From: Dactylis glomerata | Lineage: Eukaryota; Streptophyta; Magnoliopsida; Poales; Poaceae | Assembly: GCA_007115705.1 (NCBI GenBank) | Contig: QXEO01000531.1 | Span: 7,332,342-7,396,341, forward strand | DNA length: 64,000 bases | Reading direction: 5' to 3' | In this document: one piece after another, positions 10,550 to 20,125 of the stretch | Position numbering within the stretch: position 1 is the stretch's first letter | How the letters are laid out: each line of letters opens with the position of its first letter | Program-made: the position numbers and the translations under genes | Notes under the pieces: model-generated | The model's input: the letters and a program-made list of their open reading frames with translations, nothing else | Told to the model about the DNA's origin: nothing | Databases searched by the model: none

Positions 10550-12221
10550 TGATTGCTGGTTGATGGCGCCAGAAAAGAGTTGGTGCCTAGTTGAATGTCC
10601 AGCCCGTTGGGAACCCCAAGAGGAAGGTGTGATGAATATAGCAGCAAGATTTTCCCTCAGTAAGAAACCCAAGGTATGTCGATCAGGAGAGGAGAGACAA
10701 ACGACTGAAGGTGATGCTTGATAGCCTAGTGACACTCCAACAAGGGCGCCATTTCACAACAAAACGAGTTAGCGCGTCTTCAGCTAGTAGCAACGTGGAA
10801 CCTGCACACAACACAACCAAATACTTTGTTCCCAACTTGCGATGAGGTTGTCAATCTCACCGGTTTGCTTGAAACAAAGGGTATGAGCGTATCGAGTGGA
10901 AAATGATAATAGTATGCAAGTAAAGTAAACAGTGCGAGTAAAGTAAACAGGTGATTGCAATATGATGGAAATAGGACCGGGGTCCACAGTTCACTAGTGG
11001 TGTCTCTCCATAAGATAAATAACACATGTTGGGTAAACAAATTACAGTTGGGCAATTGATAGAATAAAGATAAACGTGATATGTCAAGAAGATCACTATG
11101 CGATTTACTCTGGGCATTACAACAAAATACATAGACCGCCATCCAACTGCATCTATGACTAATAATCCACTCACGGGGATATCGTCCGAACACCCCATGA
11201 GTATTAAGTTGCGAACAACAGATAATTGCATTAAGCAAAGTGTGTAATGTAAACAAAGCATATGCCCTTGAGCATATAAATGTTGTTTTCTCCCTAGTAG
11301 CAACAACACATCTACAACCTTAGAGGTTTCTGTCACTCCCCCAGGTTAAATAGAGGCATGAACCCACTATCGAGCATAAATACCCCCTCTTGGAGTCACT
11401 AGCAACTACTCGGCCAAGATAGCTACTAACAACGGAGAGCATGCAAGATCATAAACAACATAGAGATAACATAAGATATATTTCAGTATAGCAACTCAAT
11501 CATAACACCAATATTCATCGGATCCCAACAAACCAAACATGTAGAATTACATAACGGTGATCTCAATCATGTAGGGCAGCTCATGAGATCTAAACATGAA
11601 GCACATGGTGGAGGAGACAACCATCTAGCTACTGCTATGGACCCATAGTCCAAGGTAGACTACTCACTCATCGCTCCGGAAGCAAGCATGGCGATGAAGA
11701 AGACCTCTGGTGGCGATTCCCCTCTCCGGCAGGGTGCCGGGAAGAGCTTCTGGACCCTCCCAATCTCGGGTCGACGACGGCAGCGAATCGCGATGTGTTT
11801 CTGGAAAATTGATCGGGGACTTAGGTTTTTCCCGTCGGAGGGTCTTTATAGGCGAAGGGGCATCGTCAGAAGTGGACCCAGGCATCCTCACACATAGGGG
11901 GCGCGGCCAGGGCCTGGGCCGCGCCGCCCTGGTGTGAGGGTGGCCTATGGCCCCTCTCCGTCTCCTCTTCGGATCTCTGGAAGCTTCCGGGAAAAATAAG
12001 ACTTCAGGAACTTGTTTCGTCCAATTCCGAGAATATTTCCTGTGTAGCTTTTCTGAAACACAAAAATAGCAGAAAACAGGGAACTGGCACTGTGGCAACT
12101 TGTTAATAGGTTAGTTCCGAAAAATGCATAAAAGTGCCACGAAGTGTAACGAAATATTAGGAAAATGGTGTAAAAACAAGCATGGAACATCAAAAATTAT
12201 GGATACGTTGGAGACGTATCA
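10550..12221 (-). repeat. Element 1, 5' LTR
   Basis: Pairs with 4905-6575. On the minus strand it starts TGATACGTCTCCAACGTATC at 12221 and ends ...CAGCAATCA at 10550, just before the primer binding site. Confidence 0.9.
11844..11851 (-). promoter_or_regulatory. Putative TATA box of element 1 promoter
   Basis: CTATAAAG on the minus strand in the 5' LTR, conserved with 6198-6205; the likely core promoter of the element. Confidence 0.55.
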
Positions 12222-12226
12222 GCTAG
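12222..12226. repeat. Target-site duplication GCTAG, right
   Basis: Exact copy of 4900-4904, created when element 1 inserted. Confidence 0.9.
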
Positions 12227-12787
12227 TCCAGGCGACATATTCAGATTTTCGATTTCTGTCTTCATGTTGACAATGAGGTTTTTAGTATTCTGACATGGTT
12301 AACTATTCATCATTTTTTCTTATGGTTCCGACTGTACTTGCTGAGTATTTCTGTACTCTTTCACAAAAAAAGAGTATTTCTGTACTCACCCTTGTGATTC
12401 ATTTGATTTCCAGGTATATAGTAAGCGACATATGCATGGGGAATGGATGTAACACATCTACCACATCACTTGATCACTTATTTCTAGATAATTCTTAGTG
12501 AACAGCCATACCATTATCCTAGTAGTTGTAACACGTTAGTTTTGTTTCTACTTGTGTCCTTTCAATGTTTTTAGTGTGAGCCTTTGGTAGCTCGGATGCT
12601 AATTTCTTAACTACTTGTTGAACTATGAGCTATCTTAATATTTTTTGTCACATATTTCTAAATTGTTTTTCGTGGTTGTTTTCCAAACAAAGGAGGTGCT
12701 ACCTGGTATAGGAACTTTTCCTATGCTTGGTGTTAAATGATATAGTGTGGTAGCATCGCCATGTACAATAGAAACCTGGGGTGTTGT
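12227..12787 (+). mobile_element. Old Ty3/gypsy-type LTR, right part
   Basis: Continuation of the LTR at 3912-4904. It ends gggtgttgta, a decayed form of the usual GGTGTTACA end, and is followed within a few bases by an initiator-Met type primer site. Confidence 0.55.
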
Positions 12788-12790
12788 AGT

Positions 12791-12803
12791 TGGTATGAGA
12801 GCC
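12791..12803 (+). other. Decayed primer binding site for initiator tRNA-Met
   Basis: Reads tggtatgagagcc, one base from the usual TGGTATCAGAGCC that follows 5' LTRs of many grass gypsy elements. Confidence 0.6.
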
Positions 12804-13065
12804 TAGGCTTTAGATATGTAGACTAGCTTATTAATAAACTAAGATTCTAATAGTTTTGAATTTGCTTGGATGGTTAAATAAAAAAACTTATCCTTCGCCT
12901 AAACAACTAAATACTTAACCTTTGACTTAACAACTTAAAAGAAAAACAGACATACTGGTGCACAATAGGATGGGTTTGGGCTCATGCATTGCATGGAGGG
13001 TGGTCAATATGGGGTCAACGAAAAGGGTTTAGCTAACTAATGGCTAAAAACTTAGCAAACTTTGT

Positions 13066-13184
13066 CAAAATGAGCCAAAATTTGGCACATTTATGTACCT
13101 TTGAGTTTCAAACAAATTGACGTATGCCAAGTTTGATGGTTTTGCTAGAAATATACAATTTTCTATTTTAAGTGTTAATACTAA
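13066..13184. repeat. Direct repeat, copy 1 (other copy 13580-13698)
   Basis: Both copies run from a gagccaaaatttggcaca-like start to a ttttaagtg(t/c)taa-like end. They are diverged, about 515 bp apart, and their origin is not recognised. Confidence 0.5.
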
Positions 13185-13579
13185 TTTTTTGTGAACGAGC
13201 AATTAAAACCTCACCCCAATAGTAGAAACCCCCCAGGTACAAAAATACTAGATCACTCCCTAGGTTCATATCGTCATATATAGGGTTGAAGATAAAAATA
13301 TTCCTAGGTATCCCAAGTAATTACAGAGGTTATGTCGATTTCGCTGGATTTAGGGTTAGCATGGAGTAATTTTAGGCACAACTAATTCAAAAAAAATCAA
13401 AAAATAGTGCCACATTTGCTCGGACTCTTGTTGTGTAACCTACCACCTAGGAAAAATAATAAACATAGATTAATCAAGTTTTTGCCAAAACAACTTCTTA
13501 TAAATAGCTACTAGCTATGAAGGTATGGCTTTCAACTCTATCCCCTTTCAAAAAACCCCTTTTCACAACATAGTTTCTC

Positions 13580-13698
13580 TGAATGAGGCCAAATTTGGCA
13601 CACACACATGAACTTTTATATTTGAAACAATTTTATGTTTTCAAAGATGGATTTATTTGTACAAAACACACATTTTCCATTTTTAAGTGCTAAAACTC
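13580..13698. repeat. Direct repeat, copy 2
   Basis: Diverged partner of 13066-13184, sharing the ccaaatttggcacac core and the tttccatttttaagtgc end. Confidence 0.5.
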
Positions 13699-14139
13699 TT
13701 AATTCCTTAGTCTGTTTTTTATTTTTTTGCCCTTTGGTCGCTTAGTTATACTCAATTTTCCTCCTGATGTAAGATTTTGCTAAGTTTTCCCCTCTCTGTT
13801 GTCACAAACTCTCACAAAAGTTGTAACTTCAACTCACTTTGGTTGCGGCGCGCTGATTGGTCTACACCATTGTCACGCGGATCATGGTCACCAACCGTTG
13901 ATCCTCTGATCTAACGGGCAAGATAACCCGTTGCTCTCTCTCTTCTGGTGGCCCACCTAGCTGCTCTTTCTCTATTGGTGTCCCACCCAACCCCCTCTCT
14001 CCTTTTGTGCTTTGATTAGTAGTTAGAGTTCAACCATACATATTGCTAGCGAGGATCCATATTTTGGATCGTCAATGGCTAGGGTTTGGTCTAACAAATT
14101 GAATCTAGCCGTGTTTATTTGAATCTTTTTTATTTGTGC

Positions 14140-14365
14140 TTCAATTTATAGTTTCAGATAATCAATAATCCTGAGTTATTGCTAGCGCAGATCTGCCGAG
14201 TTTCTTGCCGATGATGAAATGTTGGGCACTCAAATGTTCATAAGTTTAGGGTGGGGTTAGTGAACCATTGGTGCGTACAAAAATTTTGTGCATGATCTTT
14301 GGTTCACTGTCTCCGTCCCTAATGACAAGTATGTCCACCGTTAAACTGAGGCCGCCATATTTCCT
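14140..14365. repeat. Tandem duplication about 255 bp, copy 1
   Basis: Shares with 14400-14625 the words attgctagcgc, cttgccgatgatgaa, gggcactcaaatgttcat and gcatgatctttggttc in the same order. A shorter third match (attgctagcgaggatc) occurs near 14040. Confidence 0.65.
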
Positions 14366-14399
14366 TTTTTTTTGTCATATTCATATTAGGATCATCTTT

Positions 14400-14625
14400 A
14401 ATTTTGTAGTTACAGATAATCCCTACTAATTGCTAGCGCGGATATGCCGATTTTCTTGCCGATGATGAAGCATTGGGCACTCAAATGTTCATATGTTCAG
14501 GGTGGGGTTAGCGAACCATTGGTGTGTATATTTTTTTTTGCATGATCTTTGGTTCGCCAACTCCGTCCGTGAAGATAGTTTTTTCCATTGTTAAATTGAG
14601 GTTGTCCATCTCTAATTTTGTTGCG
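14400..14625. repeat. Tandem duplication about 255 bp, copy 2
   Basis: Second copy of the unit at 14140-14365, with substitutions and indels indicating an old duplication. Confidence 0.65.
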
Positions 14626-15220
14626 ATTCGCTATATATGCGATTGTGAGAAGTTGTACAAGAATTTTACTAAATTGGGAAAAATAGGTGCTAGTTATGTC
14701 TACATGTTTGATGTTATGATATCCTATTTGTGGTAAAAAGGAAGTGAGAGAGAAGCTGCACAAGATTTTAAGCTACATCGGACAAAAAATAGGTGAGAAA
14801 GAGACAAAAGATACTCGTTCCCATGTATTTCAGAAAGAGAGAGACCCCACTCGTCCGTACGTAACGTGGTTCAGCCCAACGCGCCACTAAACGGTCTCAG
14901 CCCAGCAACTCCCCCAAATGGGATGGCCCCACACATAAGCAAACGATCAATGCATTGATCGAATGGGAACGGATGATTCTAGTGTTTGTGAGAGTTTAAG
15001 ACAAGAGCTTGGGAAAAAGCGAGGAAAAGTGAAGATGCTGGAAAAAAAGGAAGTACAACTAATCAAACTAAGGCATGAAAATAGAAAACCCTTCATAAAA
15101 TTTGCTTTGACATTTATCCCCACTAGTTGTCGTCATGGCTTTTCTTTATTTTGCACATGTTGTTTGCTACTCCCTCTTTCCACATCTCCCAAGCCGGGGT
15201 GCAGCTGATCCAAGCCCCCG

Positions 15221-15421
15221 TTGGCGTTGGGTTGGTGCATGGTGAACACTAACGGATCACTCAATGGTCATACACTTGAAGCTGGATCAGGGTATGTGAT
15301 TCGGAACGATCGTGGACATTTTTTGGAGGCTAGTTGCCGCAAGTATGCCCATCTTGATGATCCATATATTAGTGAGAGATGTTGGCGTGTAGGGATGGCC
15401 TGGAAGCTGCGGCAAGGCTAA
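15221..15421 (+). pseudogene. RNase H-like (RVT_3 type) fragment, copy 1
   Basis: A 66-codon frame whose start (GWCMVNTNGSLN), middle (GSGYVIRNDRGHFLEAS) and later part follow the RNase H-like domain found in plant LINEs and related domestic genes. The usual N-T-D-G-S active-site Asp is Asn here (NTNGS). Further decayed matches continue to about 15720, including a DANIVVYRCAKEAL-like end. A short local duplication (gcattccgaatat, 15423 and 15454) interrupts the frame. It is a dead remnant, duplicated with its surroundings. Confidence 0.6.
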
Positions 15422-15922
15422 GCATTCCGAATATTATTATTTTTGAAACGAAAGCATTCCGAATATCATTATCCAGACAGACATGAAGGCTCTTTAGAGA
15501 TGCGGGACGATGAGAAACAAATTAGAACTGAAGGAGCTCACATTATTTATGAGATAAAGGATCGTTGCTCTAGTTTTTAGGAAATCAAGCTTCTTCTTTT
15601 TTAGATCGTGATGCAAATATAGTGGTATATAGATGTGCCAAAGAAGCTCTTAGTGTAGTTGATAAAGTTCGCTTTGATGATACCTGGATTTTTTTTTTGA
15701 CTCATTTGGTTTAGTCTGAATGTAACCAATATCCCATTTAATAAAAGATCGCAGCCAAAAAAGGCACGGGCACACAACTTTGCAATTCAAATCCAGTGGA
15801 GCACAATTATAGTATTTTCATCGAATTTTGAAATTTACTCAAATGACATACAAACAGCTTAAGATTTGGCACCGCTTAGCAGCAACAACTGATGCACAAA
15901 TACAGGAAAAGAAAAAAACACG

Positions 15923-15965
15923 CTCACATGCACACACACGCATACGCACACACGCACCCATGCAT
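15923..15965. repeat. CA-rich microsatellite, copy 1
   Basis: Imperfect (CA)n run with CG and TG interruptions, duplicated at 17267-17309. Confidence 0.8.
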
Positions 15966-15999
15966 ATTACCAAACAGACGACCTCATTCGTGTCCCTGC

Positions 16000-16331
16000 T
16001 CAGAAACCTAATGCCATGGCACTCACAAACACCGCAGCTCCAATGGCCGCGAGATAGGCCCTACGGCCGTCCTTGCAGGCTGCACTGTCGTAGGGGCTGT
16101 TGTCCACCAGCGGCTGGCTGCCGAATCCTGTCGTTCCCGCGACACCTCCCCCAGCCCCCGCCCCCGCCGCCGTCACCGCGCCTCCCTGTCCGGCCACGTC
16201 ACCAAAGGCTCCTTCCCCTGTGCCCGGTGCAATGCCGTAGCCGTAGCCGTCACCGAGCGGTCCTGCCGTCTGTGGAATTCCGTACCCGTCAACCAATGGT
16301 CCTGCTCCCGCGATAGCATTTCCTGGCGTCG
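16000..16331 (-). pseudogene. Truncated 3' copy of the lectin-like gene
   Basis: Identical, apart from one substitution (Val to Ile), to the last 110 codons of the intact gene at 17344-18411. It begins abruptly at the duplication junction inside a glycine-rich repeat (PTPGNAIAG) and has the normal stop codon. It lacks promoter, signal peptide and lectin-like domain. An open frame runs on upstream into the duplicated flank, but this is chance sequence. It lies about 1 kb downstream of the intact gene's stop on the same strand, so read-through transcripts could include it. Confidence 0.9.
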
Positions 16332-16564
16332 GTGAGAGTTTAAGACAAGAGCTTGGGAAAAAGCGAGGAAAAGTGAAGATGCTGGAAAAAAAGGAAGTAT
16401 AACTAATCAAACTAAGGCATGAAAATAGAAAACCCTTCATAAAATTTGCTTTGACATTTATCCCCACTAGTTGTCGTCATGGCTTTTCTTTATTTTGCAC
16501 ATGTTGTTTGCTACTCCCTCTTTCCACATCTCCCAAGCCGGGGTGCAGCTGATCCAAGCCCCCG

Positions 16565-16765
16565 TTGGCGTTGGGTTGGTGCATGGTGAACACTAACGGA
16601 TCACTCAATGGTCATACACTTGAAGCTGGATCAGGGTATGTGATTCGGAACGATCGTGGACATTTTTTGGAGGCTAGTTGCCGCAAGTATGCCCATCTTG
16701 ATGATCCATATATTAGTGAGAGATGTTGGCGTGTAGGGATGGCCTGGAAGCTGCGGCAAGGCTAA
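16565..16765 (+). pseudogene. RNase H-like (RVT_3 type) fragment, copy 2
   Basis: Same sequence as 15221-15421, copied by the tandem duplication. The same Asp-to-Asn change and the same downstream disruption are present, so the fragment was dead before it was duplicated. Confidence 0.6.
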
Positions 16766-17266
16766 GCATTCCGAATATTATTATTTTTGAAACGAAAGCA
16801 TTCCGAATATCATTATCCAGACAGACATGAAGGCTCTTTAGAGATGCGGGACGATGAGAAACAAATTAGAACTGAAGGAGCTCACATTATTTATGAGATA
16901 AAGGATCGTTGCTCTAGTTTTTAGGAAATCAAGCTTCTTCTTTTTTAGATCGTGATGCAAATATAGTGGTATATAGATGTGCCAAAGAAGCTCTTAGTGT
17001 AGTTGATAAAGTTCGCTTTGATGATACCTGGATTTTTTTTTTGACTCATTTGGTTTAGTCTGAATGTAACCAATATCCCATTTAATAAAAGATCGCAGCC
17101 AAAAAAGGCACGGGCACACAACTTTGCAATTCAAATCCAGTGGAGCACAATTATAGTATTTTCATCGAATTTTGAAATTTACTCAAATGACATACAAACA
17201 GCTTAAGATTTGGCACCGCTTAGCAGCAACAACTGATGCACAAATACAGGAAAAGAAAAAAACACG

Positions 17267-17309
17267 CTCACATGCACACACACGCATACGCACACACGCA
17301 CCCATGCAT
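17267..17309. repeat. CA-rich microsatellite, copy 2
   Basis: Duplicate of 15923-15965, just beyond the stop codon of the lectin-like gene. Confidence 0.8.
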
Positions 17310-17343
17310 ATTACCAAACAGACGACCTCATTCGTGTCCCTGC

Positions 17344-18411
17344 TCAGAAACCTAATGCCATGGCACTCACAAACACCGCAGCTCCAATGGCCGCGAGATA
17401 GGCCCTACGGCCGTCCTTGCAGGCTGCACTGTCGTAGGGGCTGTTGTCCACCAGCGGCTGGCTGCCGAATCCTGTCGTTCCCGCGACACCTCCCCCAGCC
17501 CCCGCCCCCGCCGCCGTCACCGCGCCTCCCTGTCCGGCCACGTCACCAAAGGCTCCTTCCCCTGTGCCCGGTGCAATGCCGTAGCCGTAGCCGTCACCGA
17601 GCGGTCCTGCCGTCTGTGGAATTCCGTACCCGTCAACCAATGGTCCTGCTCCCGCGACAGCATTTCCTGGCGTCGGTGCAATTCCGTAGCCGTCGCCGCC
17701 AAGTGCTCCGACCCCTGTAGCAACTCCATCGCCGAGCTCCGCCGCCTGCGGTAGCTCGGCCGCGTGGGCGTTGCCGCCCTGCACCTGGCCGAAGGGGAGG
17801 TTGCCGCCGTGCGCACCGATGGGCTCCGCGAAGGGCGGCAGCGCGGCAGCGAGCCCTGGGGATCCGGGCGCGCCACAGTGCTGCCCGTGGCGCTGCTCGT
17901 CGCTGGCTCGCCAGGCGAGCTCGCCGTCCTTGTCGCGGACGCGCATGTCGCCGTCGTCGACCAGCTCGAGAGTCTGGAGGAAGTTCGTCCCGTCGGTGTT
18001 GGTCTCCCCATGCCATATCTCCTCGCTCCCGTCGAACACCTCAAGCCCGTGCCACGAGAAGAGCAGAGTGCACGTGTTCACCGTGCTCACCGGCCGGCAC
18101 TCCGACTCCCACACGCTGCCTTCGCCCTCGGCGGCATGGCCACCACCGGCCATCGTCACCTCGACGTAGCAGAAATCGGCGCCGAGCCCGCCGGCGCCTG
18201 GGGCGGTGTGGGTGCGTACGAAGTATGCGGCGTACTTGCCGGACGGAGACGTCAGGAATAGCACCGGCGGGCTGGCGTGCCCTCCTGGCGGGATGCCCGC
18301 TAGGATCTGCTGCTTGGACACGCGCTCTATCGTGCCGGCGGGCACTGTCGCCTGAACTGCGAGGGAGCAGGAGAGAAGGAGGAGGACGGCTATGCAAGGG
18401 CGGAATTCCAT
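17344..18411 (-). CDS. Secreted bulb-type lectin-like protein, probably GPI-anchored
   Basis: An intact single-exon frame of 355 codons, the only gene in the window that looks functional. Residues 1-21 form a signal peptide (MEFRPC, then a leucine-rich core, ending VQA). Residues about 40-180 resemble a divergent bulb-type lectin (beta-prism) domain: LTSPSGKYAAYFVR, then FCYVEV, SECRPVSTVNTC, WHGETNTDGTNFLQTLEL and DDGDMRVRDKDGELAWR. The classic QxDxNxVxY mannose motif is not seen, so sugar binding is uncertain. Residues 180-315 are rich in Gly, Ala and Pro, with three DGYGI-type repeats. The C-terminus (NSPYDSAACKDGRR followed by a hydrophobic tail) fits a GPI-anchor signal, which would place the protein at the outer plasma membrane or wall. 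The ATG lies in a strong plant context (GCCATGG), with a TATA box about 100 bp upstream. Ligand and role are unknown. Confidence 0.85.
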   Translation of the reverse strand: MEFRPCIAVLLLLSCSLAVQATVPAGTIERVSKQQILAGIPPGGHASPPVLFLTSPSGKYAAYFVRTHTAPGAGGLGADFCYVEVTMAGGGHAAEGEGSVWESECRPVSTVNTCTLLFSWHGLEVFDGSEEIWHGETNTDGTNFLQTLELVDDGDMRVRDKDGELAWRASDEQRHGQHCGAPGSPGLAAALPPFAEPIGAHGGNLPFGQVQGGNAHAAELPQAAELGDGVATGVGALGGDGYGIAPTPGNAVAGAGPLVDGYGIPQTAGPLGDGYGYGIAPGTGEGAFGDVAGQGGAVTAAGAGAGGGVAGTTGFGSQPLVDNSPYDSAACKDGRRAYLAAIGAAVFVSAMALGF

Positions 18412-18509
18412 GGCTGGGTAGCAAGGTAGGCCTAGGCTGGTATGTTAGACTTGTGTGCTTGCTGCTTTGCGGTTCTCGTTGTGCATGGTGTAGCATATGG
18501 TGAGGTGTG

Positions 18510-18518
18510 TATATATAG
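18510..18518 (-). promoter_or_regulatory. TATA box of the lectin-like gene
   Basis: CTATATATA on the minus strand about 100 bp before the ATG at 18411, a normal plant spacing that leaves a 5' leader of about 65-75 bases. Confidence 0.65.
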
Positions 18519-20120
18519 TTAAGGCGGTCATGGAGTAGGAGAGATAGCGAGTTAGTGTTTAGATGAGTTGGAGTTAGTGCATCACCTGTTCCATTACTGC
18601 AAGCATGAGTAGGGGACTCGGTGAGGCAATTGGGTTGAATAATCCAAGCATGCTTGGAGCTTGGTCTACGATTATTGCCGCCACTTTTTTCTTGTCCCAA
18701 GAGTGGTTAGTCTGATTGGTAGTACGTAGCATACAGTGTTGCAATCATCAGAAAGTTTTGACTGAAAGTCTGAAACAGAGAATTTACATATCACTCTATT
18801 TTAAGGGTCGTAATATACTGCCAGTAACCCAGTACAAATGAGGGCGTCGCTGATATTACGTCGGCTGAGTCGATTTAGGGACTCAGACTAGGATGCACTG
18901 ATGAAGTATTATAGTTGGCTGAATTGGAAAAACATTTGGATACGAGCGTTGGGGGTGCTCTAACAAGATGTGTTTGCGTGGAGTCTGACAATAAGGTACT
19001 ACATTTCGGAAAGGAGGTAATAGCTATATAGTAAAGAGATAGGCAATGGGTGAAGTGGCGCCACCTGGTAGTCCGTGGCATGTAGATGTTCGGATTTTTG
19101 TCCACAGATCAATCACATACGAAGATCACGAGCACAAACACCATCAAAATCTTATCGCCAAGGGCACATAGGTGTGAACCGAGTGCGGCAGGGGCCAAGC
19201 TCGTCACCCGGAAGACAGAGAAGGCAATTTACAGTGAGAACAAAAAAGTTAAGGCAACTATATACAAGATCAATTGATTGAACTTGGAATTTCCAAAACA
19301 TAATATTACAACATCTCAAACATTTGAAGCGTGATCGGTAACCTCCAAGAGGTCCAGCTATGCTCTAGGGAGACAAATTTGGGCTGATTGGATGCCCAAG
19401 TCTCTCTAGCCCATGCTAGCCCGATACTTAAAGCACCCCTGAGCTAGACGCGGAGGAATTGCCGAATCGGCCGTTTCCTCCAAGGCACCCTCGTGGGGGC
19501 CCAAATCGAGAACGTGGAATATGAGCTGATGCGAACCATCGAGATGACGCGAGCCCGCGCTACAGCAGGAGAAGTTCAGTCAGTGCCCTTGAAATTTTGC
19601 CCCCCCCCCCCCTATTTTGATACGGCACTCTCTCAGCTCCCAAATCCAAATCCACCCCCTCGAGCTCCTTCCCCTTCGAGTTCCATGGAGATGGTTGGAG
19701 CTTCTTCCGTGACTTCATTGGCGAGCATGCTGGCGGTGGTCGGCGGTGGCCAACCAACTTCTCTTCTTCCCCGACATGTGCGCTGGTTGTTTTTCTCATG
19801 GCTGTATACCTCTAACCCATGATGTTGTATCTTAGATCTGTAAGCATGTGCTAGATGTGGGTAGATATGTATGGATTTGATGTTGCTTGTTGCTAGTGAC
19901 TGTCCATTAGGGTAGTGTCTGGTGTATGTGTAGTGCATGACTTTCATTGCTCAGGAGTCAACCAATAAGGGTGATTGCTGGTTCGAGGATTGGTTCAACA
20001 CATGGTAGTGGTCTTCCTTGAATGAATGATCCCCTTATTCGTGACACCATGCAATGAAAGTGTGTTAATTTTCATGCTTATTGTGCAGATAATGGTTGTG
20101 ATTAGAGATGAGCGATGTAC
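18519..20120. other. Upstream intergenic region
   Basis: Contains the presumed promoter of the lectin-like gene near its left end. No further gene was recognised. A C-run (10 or more bases) is at about 19602-19612. A Harbinger-like terminal word (TTAGAGCACCCCCAACGC on the minus strand, 18963-18946) and a similar one at 19428-19440 point away from each other, so they do not bound one element. Reading frames at 19493-19822 are not recognised. Confidence 0.5.
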
Positions 20121-20125
20121 CATAT
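20121..20125. repeat. Target-site duplication CATAT, left
   Basis: Five bases immediately before element 2, repeated exactly at 26690-26694. Confidence 0.9.

Larger units (their letters stand above)
4905..12221 (-). mobile_element. Element 1: complete non-autonomous LTR retrotransposon (tRNA-Asp primed, Athila-like)
   Basis: A 7.3-kb element bounded by LTRs of 1,671 and 1,672 bp with TGAT...ATCA ends, flanked by the perfect 5-bp duplication GCTAG. On the minus strand the order is 5' LTR (12221-10550), primer binding site complementary to the 3' end of plant tRNA-Asp, a gag-derived reading frame with a protease-like half, about 2.9 kb of noncoding sequence, a polypurine tract and the 3' LTR (6575-4905). 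There is no reverse transcriptase, RNase H or integrase, so it cannot move alone. A tRNA-Asp primer is typical of Athila-lineage Ty3/gypsy elements. In the first 260 bp the two LTRs differ at about eight places, so the insertion is not very recent. Confidence 0.9.
12804..14987. other. Noncoding stretch with short internal duplications
   Basis: No gene was recognised. After the primer site no gag frame is visible, so the old gypsy element is either deleted or beyond recognition. The AT-rich part holds two dispersed direct repeats described separately. The part from about 14820 to 14987 is less AT-rich and leads into the tandem duplication. Confidence 0.5.
14988..16331. repeat. Recent 1,344-bp tandem duplication, copy 1
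   Basis: Repeats as 16332-17675 with a constant offset of 1,344. By eye only two substitutions separate the copies (15056 C versus 16400 T; 16314 T versus 17658 C). The junction at 16332-16334 shows 3 bp of microhomology (GTG). The unit holds an RNase H-like fragment on the plus strand, a CA-type microsatellite and the last part of the lectin-like gene on the minus strand. Confidence 0.95.
16332..17675. repeat. Recent 1,344-bp tandem duplication, copy 2
   Basis: The copy attached to the intact lectin-like gene, presumably ancestral for the gene end. The left flank in copy 1 is presumably ancestral for the upstream side. See 14988-16331. Confidence 0.95.

Noticed and set aside
15221..15421. 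Small intact gene, present twice
   Set aside because: It is the start of an RNase H-like domain with a changed active-site residue and a broken continuation. The doubling is explained by the tandem duplication.
17517..18261. Long open frames overlapping the lectin-like gene on both strands
   Set aside because: Arg/Pro/Ala-rich shadow frames caused by the high GC content. Only the 355-codon frame has a signal peptide, domain pattern and promoter spacing.
18946..19440. MITE bounded by TTAGAGCACCCC-like words
   Set aside because: The two words face away from each other, so they cannot be the two ends of one element. No partner ends were found.
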